Positions 59,486-64,000 of a DNA stretch of 64,000 nt are shown piece after piece. Source of the stretch: Denitromonas sp. (GTDB lineage: Bacteria > Pseudomonadota > Gammaproteobacteria > Burkholderiales > Rhodocyclaceae); NCBI RefSeq assembly GCF_034676725.1, contig NZ_JAUCBR010000004.1, forward strand, positions 1,689,501-1,753,500. The letters run 5' to 3'. How positions within the stretch are numbered: the first letter of the stretch is position 1; every line of letters begins with the position of its first letter. Made by a program: the position numbers and the translations under genes. The notes under the pieces were generated by a model that saw nothing but the letters and a program-made list of their open reading frames with translations, ran no database searches and had not been told where the DNA came from.

Positions 59486-59929
59486 ATGGAAATCAGGATC
59501 GGCGAACTGGCGCAGCGCACGGGATGCGAGGTCGTGACCATTCGTTACTACGAAAAGGAAGGGCTATTGCCTGAGCCGGCGCGAAGCAGCGGGAACTATC
59601 GGCTGTACGGCGAGGAGCAAGTCAAGCGCATGCAGTTCATTCGCCACTGCCGTTCGCTGGACATGTCGCTGGGCGAGATTCGGACCTTACTGAACCTGTG
59701 GGACAGCCCCACCCAGGATTGCGGAAAAGTGAATGCCCTGCTGGATGACCATATCCGGCAGGTGGAGGCGCGGGTCGAGGCGTTGTTGCAGCTAAGGCTG
59801 CATTTGACGGCCTTGCGTGAAAAGTGCGCCGGCGCACGACCCGTCGAGGCGTGCGGCATTCTTCAAGGGCTCGTGAATTGTTCTTGCCATACCGTCAGCA
59901 CCCGAGACGAGGCCAGCGCTGGCGTTTAG
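59486..59929 (+). CDS. pbrR: MerR-family lead-responsive regulator
   Basis: A 147-residue MerR protein. N-terminal winged HTH MEIRIGELAQRTGCEVVTIR, then the dimerisation helix. Cysteines 14, 79 and 134 are all present; these three were shown to matter for lead response in PbrR, supporting this name over CadR. Extra cysteines at 55, 114, 123 and 132. ATG 59486 has TTGGAGGACC. Its TAG stop (59927-59929) lies inside the transposon terminal inverted repeat. Confidence 0.9.
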   Translation: MEIRIGELAQRTGCEVVTIRYYEKEGLLPEPARSSGNYRLYGEEQVKRMQFIRHCRSLDMSLGEIRTLLNLWDSPTQDCGKVNALLDDHIRQVEARVEALLQLRLHLTALREKCAGARPVEACGILQGLVNCSCHTVSTRDEASAGV

Positions 59930-59962
59930 CGTACGATTTTTCCCAAATTCTGTGGCTTCCCC
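59926..59962. mobile_element. Tn3-family terminal inverted repeat (right end of pbr transposon)
   Basis: 37 bp starting TTAGCGTACGATTTTTCC and ending CCCC have the pattern of a Tn3-family 38-bp inverted repeat read outward (outer end GGGG when reversed, inner end CGTACGCTAA). It follows pbrR and is only 2 bp from the integrase stop. With the tnpA remnant at the other side it marks the ends of a former transposon; a matching second repeat is not found beyond the remnant. Confidence 0.72.
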
Positions 59963-59964
59963 TG

Positions 59965-61818
59965 CTAGGCGACCCCGACTCGCGGCAGGGTCCATTCGCT
60001 TTCCTTCACGGCTGTGCTCACGGCCATGACGAGCTTGTCGAGATTGCTGGCCGTCACGCCCTCCAGTGCCGAACGCCCCCGCAGCATCGAGCGCGGCTGC
60101 AGCAGTGCATGGTAGATCTGCCAAGGGTCCGCACCCCTGGTCAGCTTCAGGACGGACTGGATCAGCTCGTGCTTGAGTGGGTCGAGGTGCCAGTCCGGCA
60201 CGCGCTGGCCGCGGTTGCCTACGTTCAACGCCAGCAAGTTGCCCGCCTTGATCTCGTAGCTGATCCACCTGCGGGATTTGCCTGCCATCCTGGCAAACGC
60301 AGCGACGGGAAGGTTGTGCGGCGCCTCGAAGACATCGAACAGTTCCATCCTCTCGCGCTGAATGTCCGAAGGCACCAGCGGCGCGGCCGATCGAGGGGGC
60401 GGAACCGCCGGCAGCCGATGTGCGGCGGCAGAAACCAACGGCATGGCGTCACCCGGCTTCGTCACGAGCAGGATTGGCGAAGCGGCAACCGGCGTGGAGG
60501 GCGCGCTTGCGGTTTGCTCACACGGGAACGCGGGCACGCCTTCCAGATGCACGGTGAGCGGCATGCTGGCTGCCTCGACCTGGTTCTGCTCGAAGAGGTC
60601 GAGCCGATCGGCCCAGTCCTGCATCATGCGGCGACGCTGCTCCACGTACTCGGCATGGTTGTAGGTCGCGCTGACCTTGTTGGGATCGACATGCGAGAGC
60701 TGTGCATCCACCCAGACCTTCGGGTAGCCGATCTCGTTGAGCGCAGTGGACATCGTGCCGCGGATGCCGTGTCCGGTCAGGCGTTCCTGATAGCCCATGC
60801 GCTTGAGCGCACCATTGAGCGTGTTCTCGCTGATGCGCTTCTTCAAGTCGCTGTCGTGCCGGAACAGGTGGCGCTGGGCCGGCTTGAACTCATCCAGCAG
60901 GTGCCGGACGATCTCCATGGCCTGAATCGACAGCGGCACGATGTAGGGCGGGATGTCCTTCGCCTGCTGCCGCTTCTTGCGCATATCCAACTGGAGTTGC
61001 TTCACGACGTCGGGCGGGATGATCCACAACCCACGGTCCAGATCGAATTGATCCGGCGTCGCCTGTCGCAGCTCTCCGGTTCGCACGCCGGTCAGCAGCA
61101 ATAGCCGCAGCCCGAGCTGGGTCTGCCGCCTGCCGCGATAGCTGCGCAGCCGCTGCAACAGCTTCGGCAGCTCGGCCATGCGCAGGAACGGGTTGTGGTT
61201 GACGGGTGGCAGCGGCAGCGCCACCACATCGAGATCGGAGGCAGGGTTCTGCTCCAGGCCCGGCACGATCACCAGCGCGTAGCGGAACAGTTGGTTGAAC
61301 CACGTCCTGACTTTCTCGGCGACGGAGAGCGCCCTGCGCTTCTCGATCTTGGCGATCACCTCCAAGAGGTCGGGACGCTTGATCTCATAGATCGACCGCT
61401 TGCCCAAGGCGGGCAGCACATCCTTGTCGAAGATGCGCGGAAGTATCGAGAGGGTCGTCTGCCGGCCTTCCTTGAGGCTGAGCCCGCGATGCTTGAGCCA
61501 CTTGCGATACACCGCCTCGAAGGTGTTTTCGTCGGCGAGCCGGACAGCGGTGCGCTTCTGCTTGCGGTGAACGCGAGGATTGGTGCCTTTGGCCAGCAGG
61601 GCGCGCGCTTCGTCGCGCAGGCTGCGGGCCTCGCGAAGCGTCACCTCCGGATAGGTGCCGAGCGACATCCGCTTCTGCTTGCCCGCCCAGTAGTAGCGGA
61701 AGTGCCAAGTCCTGCCCCCTGCAGCCGTGACGGCCAGGGAGAGGCCATCCAAGTCAGGGAGGGTGTATGCCTTGCCAGTTGCCTTGGCCTGTCGAACGGC
61801 CAGGTCTGAGAGTGCCAT
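59965..61818 (-). CDS. int: ICE tyrosine recombinase (IntB13-like) with C-terminal extension
   Basis: A 617-residue integrase from ATG 61818 (TTCAGGAGCAAGAGC). N-terminal DUF4102 arm-binding domain (LSLAVTAAGGRTWHFRYYW), core with the first Arg in LLTGVRTGELRQ, HGIRGTMSTAL (His/Arg), LSH and the Tyr in TYNHAEY. About 200 extra residues follow the Tyr; their part HLDPLKHELIQSV resembles Xre/MbcA/ParS-type domains. It integrates the ICE at the adjacent tRNA-Gly. Length is like ICEclc-type integrases. Confidence 0.9.
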   Translation of the reverse strand: MALSDLAVRQAKATGKAYTLPDLDGLSLAVTAAGGRTWHFRYYWAGKQKRMSLGTYPEVTLREARSLRDEARALLAKGTNPRVHRKQKRTAVRLADENTFEAVYRKWLKHRGLSLKEGRQTTLSILPRIFDKDVLPALGKRSIYEIKRPDLLEVIAKIEKRRALSVAEKVRTWFNQLFRYALVIVPGLEQNPASDLDVVALPLPPVNHNPFLRMAELPKLLQRLRSYRGRRQTQLGLRLLLLTGVRTGELRQATPDQFDLDRGLWIIPPDVVKQLQLDMRKKRQQAKDIPPYIVPLSIQAMEIVRHLLDEFKPAQRHLFRHDSDLKKRISENTLNGALKRMGYQERLTGHGIRGTMSTALNEIGYPKVWVDAQLSHVDPNKVSATYNHAEYVEQRRRMMQDWADRLDLFEQNQVEAASMPLTVHLEGVPAFPCEQTASAPSTPVAASPILLVTKPGDAMPLVSAAAHRLPAVPPPRSAAPLVPSDIQRERMELFDVFEAPHNLPVAAFARMAGKSRRWISYEIKAGNLLALNVGNRGQRVPDWHLDPLKHELIQSVLKLTRGADPWQIYHALLQPRSMLRGRSALEGVTASNLDKLVMAVSTAVKESEWTLPRVGVA

Positions 61819-61913
61819 GCTCTTGCTCCTGAACATGAGTCAGGAACCAGATGCTGGTCACGTCGACCTCGCCCCTCCATCAACAATCCGGAATCAGCCG
61901 CGCCCGCAAAAAT

Positions 61914-62042
61914 GGACTTGTTTGTGGACTTAAAAGTCCCGGCTGTAGATGGATCGCAGTGGACCGCGGCAGAACGTCAAAGAGAGGAAAAGTCCTTGTG
62001 TGGCAACGACTTGCAGACTCTCTTGGACTTCTGCGGAAGTCC
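61914..62042. repeat. Cluster of GGACTT/AAGTCC repeats in the att region
   Basis: Six copies in 129 bp: GGACTT at 61914-61919, 61926-61931 and 62025-62030; AAGTCC at 61934-61939, 61990-61995 and 62037-62042. Two face-to-face pairs form palindromes. They lie between the integrase gene and the tRNA, where arm-type integrase or excisionase sites would be. Confidence 0.6.
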
Positions 62043-62056
62043 GCAGAATGATGCAG

Positions 62057-62079
62057 TGGAGCGGGTGAAGGGAATCGAA
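62057..62079. other. att: Predicted ICE attachment site (right att) in the tRNA 3' end
   Basis: The 3' part of tRNA-Gly (T-arm to CCA) lies at 62057-62079 with the integrase gene immediately beyond. ICEs with this integrase family recombine at the 3' end of tRNA-Gly genes, rebuilding the tRNA. The matching copy at the other ICE end is outside the window, so exact borders are not shown. Confidence 0.65.
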
Positions 62080-62130
62080 CCCTCGTATGCAGCTTGGGAA
62101 GCTGCCGTTCTACCATTGAACTACACCCGC
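62057..62130 (-). tRNA. tRNA-Gly (anticodon CCC)
   Basis: On the minus strand a complete cloverleaf: acceptor GCGGGTG/CACCCGC, D-arm GTTC...GAAC, anticodon stem GCAGC/GCTGC with loop TTCCCAA (anticodon CCC), T-arm AGGG...CCCT with TTCGATTC, then discriminator T and encoded CCA. 74 nt. It is the chromosomal insertion target of the ICE and is intact. Confidence 0.92.
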
Positions 62131-62270
62131 ACGCATGCGATGGTCGCGAACGCGACAGCGCGGATTGTAGCCTTGCCGCTGGCGCTTTGGCAATTTGCCC
62201 GGGCCGGCTGCGGCGGGGCCGCGTGCTACAATTTCGCCTTGCTTTCGTCTCGCCCAACGCCGTGAACACC

Positions 62271-62474
62271 ATGATTTCCGTGCATATCAACGGTCAGCCC
62301 GAAACGCTGAACGCACCCCTGTCGGTCGCCGAGTTGTTGCAACACAAGGGCCTGGCCGGCAAGCGGCTGGCGGTCGAGCGCAATGGCCAGATCGTGCCGC
62401 GCGGCGCGCATGCCGACACCGCCCTGGCCGATGGCGATACGCTGGAGATCGTCGTCGCCGTTGGCGGCGGCTGA
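62271..62474 (+). CDS. thiS: Sulfur carrier protein ThiS
   Basis: A 67-residue beta-grasp protein beginning MISVHINGQPETLNAP and ending in VGGG, the Gly-Gly tail that is activated and thiocarboxylated to give sulfur to the thiazole ring of thiamine. Start ATG 62271. Followed 41 bp later by thiG, the enzyme that uses it. Chromosomal, outside the ICE. Confidence 0.93.
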   Translation: MISVHINGQPETLNAPLSVAELLQHKGLAGKRLAVERNGQIVPRGAHADTALADGDTLEIVVAVGGG

Positions 62475-62515
62475 TGGCCCGGCGCCTTCCCTGACACTCA
62501 TTCGGTAGCCTTTCC

Positions 62516-63301
62516 ATGAACGACTCTCTCGTCATCGCTGGCAAGACCTATGGTTCCCGCCTGCTGGTGGGGACCGGCAAGTACAAGGATTTCGACGAAA
62601 CCCGCGCGGCCATCGATGCCAGCGGCGCCGATATCGTCACCGTGGCGATCCGCCGCACCAACATCGGCCAGAACGCCGACGAGCCGAACCTGCTCGACTT
62701 CCTGCCGCCGGACCGCTTCACCCTGCTGCCCAACACCGCCGGTTGCTATACGGCCGACGATGCGGTGCGCACGCTGCGCCTGGCGCGCGAGCTGCTCGAC
62801 GGGCACACCCTGGTCAAGCTCGAGGTGCTGGGCGACCCGGACACCCTGTTCCCCAACATGCCCGAAACGCTCAAGGCCGCCGAGACCCTGGTCAAGGACG
62901 GCTTCGACGTGATGGTCTACTGTTCGGATGACCCGATCCAGGCCAAGATGCTCGAAGAGATCGGCTGCGTGGCGGTGATGCCGCTGGCCAGCCTGATCGG
63001 CTCCGGCATGGGCATTCTCAACCCGTGGAACCTGCGCCTGATCATCGACCAGAGTGCGGTGCCGGTGCTGGTCGATGCCGGCGTGGGCACGGCCTCCGAC
63101 GCGGCGATTGCCATGGAGCTGGGCTGCGATGGGGTGCTCATGAACACCGCCATCGCCAAGGCGCAGGACCCGATCCTGATGGCACGCGCGATGCGCAAGG
63201 GCGTCGAGGCCGGCCGCGAGGCCTTCCTCGCCGGGCGCATGCCGCGCAAGACCTACGCCGCCAGCCCCAGCTCGCCCACTACCGGCCTGATCGGCCGCTG
63301 A
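62516..63301 (+). CDS. thiG: Thiazole synthase ThiG
   Basis: A 261-residue TIM-barrel enzyme: YGSRLLVGTGKYKDFDETR, VTVAIRRTN, TLVKLEVLGDP (with the Schiff-base Lys in VKLEV), VLVDAGVGTASDAAIAMELG and VLMNTAIA are the family signatures. It makes the thiazole phosphate of thiamine from DXP, dehydroglycine and ThiS-COSH. Same operon as thiS. Confidence 0.95.
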   Translation: MNDSLVIAGKTYGSRLLVGTGKYKDFDETRAAIDASGADIVTVAIRRTNIGQNADEPNLLDFLPPDRFTLLPNTAGCYTADDAVRTLRLARELLDGHTLVKLEVLGDPDTLFPNMPETLKAAETLVKDGFDVMVYCSDDPIQAKMLEEIGCVAVMPLASLIGSGMGILNPWNLRLIIDQSAVPVLVDAGVGTASDAAIAMELGCDGVLMNTAIAKAQDPILMARAMRKGVEAGREAFLAGRMPRKTYAASPSSPTTGLIGR

Positions 63302-63351
63302 CCCCGTCTTTCTCCGCCCGGCGCCGAGCCGCCGGGCCAGCCGACCTTGCC

Positions 63352-64000
63352 ATGACCGACACCCACGACACACCGGACACCCCCGAGGCCGACGGCCGCC
63401 TGTCGCACCGCGCCATCCGCAGCTTCGTGCTGCGCCAGGGCCGCATGTCCGACGCCCAGACCCGCTTCCTTGCCGCCAAGATGCCGGAGGTGGGCATTGC
63501 CTACACCAACGCCCGGGTCGATCTGGACGCCGTGTTTGGCCGGCCCGGCCCCAAGGTGGTGGAGATCGGCTTTGGCATGGGCGATGCCACGGCCAAGATT
63601 GCCCAGGCCCTGCCCGACACCGATTTCGTCGGCATCGAGGTGCACGGGCCCGGCGTGGGCAACCTGTGCAAGCTCATCGACACCGACGCCATCCCCAACC
63701 TGCGCATCATCCAGCATGATGCGGTGGAGGTGCTGCAGGCCATGATCGCGCCCGACAGCCTCGATGGCGTGCATGTGTTCTTTCCCGACCCGTGGCCGAA
63801 AAAGCGCCACCACAAGCGGCGCCTGATCCAGCCCGGGTTTGTCGCGCTGCTGGCCAGCCGGCTCAAGCCCGGCGCTTACATTCACTGCGCCACCGACTGG
63901 GAAGAGTATGCTATCCAGATGCTCGAGGTGCTGTCGGCCGAGCCGTCGCTGGCCAACACCGCCCCCGACTACGCACCGCGGCCCGATTACCGGCCGCTGA
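63352..64000 (+). CDS. trmB: tRNA (guanine-N7)-methyltransferase, partial
   Basis: 216 codons are present; the gene runs past the window end. SAM-binding motif VVEIGFGMGDATA, then GIEVHGPGVGNLC, and the conserved FPDPWPKKRHHKRRL, which is specific to TrmB. It methylates G46 in the tRNA variable loop. ATG 63352 is 50 bp after thiG; perhaps the same operon. Confidence 0.94.
   Translation, partial: MTDTHDTPDTPEADGRLSHRAIRSFVLRQGRMSDAQTRFLAAKMPEVGIAYTNARVDLDAVFGRPGPKVVEIGFGMGDATAKIAQALPDTDFVGIEVHGPGVGNLCKLIDTDAIPNLRIIQHDAVEVLQAMIAPDSLDGVHVFFPDPWPKKRHHKRRLIQPGFVALLASRLKPGAYIHCATDWEEYAIQMLEVLSAEPSLANTAPDYAPRPDYRPL

Noticed and set aside
59824..61104. 426-codon plus-strand frame opposite the integrase
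   Set aside because: Antisense of the integrase gene with its catalytic motifs; composition is His/Arg-rich, typical of a shadow.
1..64000. CRISPR arrays
   Set aside because: No regularly spaced short repeats with unique spacers; the repeats seen are single palindromes or RNA elements between genes.

Overview
The window is the right-hand part of a large integrating conjugative element (ICE) of the PFGI-1/ICEclc type (MOB-H relaxase, MPF-G secretion genes). It is inserted in the 3' end of a chromosomal tRNA-Gly gene of a high-GC proteobacterium. The flanking chromosomal genes thiS, thiG and trmB suggest a betaproteobacterium, possibly Rhodocyclales; that host guess is inference. The far ICE end lies outside the window to the left.

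Layout: (1) 1-5123, replication/maintenance block: tail of an unknown gene, a RelB/ParE-type toxin-antitoxin cassette bracketed by two copies of an intergenic palindrome, PFL_4669-family protein, DUF3158 protein, single-stranded DNA-binding protein and topoisomerase III. (2) 5124-15766, about ten conserved ICE genes of mostly unknown function (DUF3085, STY4534-type, DUF3275, a DUF6094-type methyltransferase, an SNF2-like helicase). Nearly every gene is preceded by a GC-rich hairpin; three are preceded by a roughly 75-nt structured RNA element, and a fourth copy sits before radC at 45 kb. (3) 15965-21953, first transfer block: PilL-like lipoprotein, membrane proteins, transglycosylase, TraD coupling ATPase. 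(4) 21950-35985, a defence island inserted within the transfer genes and mostly on the opposite strand. It holds a Gabija-like pair (GajA OLD nuclease, GajB UvrD helicase) led by a DUF3800 gene, and a MORC/MutL-type ATPase, Z1 helicase, DUF4420 nuclease and AIPR operon (Mza-like; AIPR is frameshifted) with Vsr, a cytosine-5 DNA methyltransferase and a small HTH protein. (5) 36209-50345, second transfer block: RAQPRD protein through the VirB4-like ATPase, DsbA-like protein, RadC, TraU-like and TraG-N proteins. (6) 50362-55744: DUF3742, AbiEi/AbiEii toxin-antitoxin, candidate oriT, TraI relaxase, XRE regulator and a stand-alone LysR effector domain. (7) 55760-59962: a decayed Tn3-family transposon carrying the lead-resistance genes pbrR, pbrA and a fused pbrBC; one terminal inverted repeat and a tnpA remnant remain. 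(8) 59965-62130: tyrosine integrase, att-region repeats and tRNA-Gly(CCC). (9) 62271-64000: chromosomal thiS, thiG, trmB (cut by the window end).

How it fits together: the integrase excises the element at the tRNA, TraI would nick an oriT probably just upstream of its gene, TraD delivers the complex to the MPF-G secretion channel, and SSB/TopB/STY4534-like proteins serve ICE replication. Toxin-antitoxin systems favour retention, and the defence island and lead-resistance transposon are cargo. Gene names come from recognising protein sequence motifs and synteny; no database search was run.
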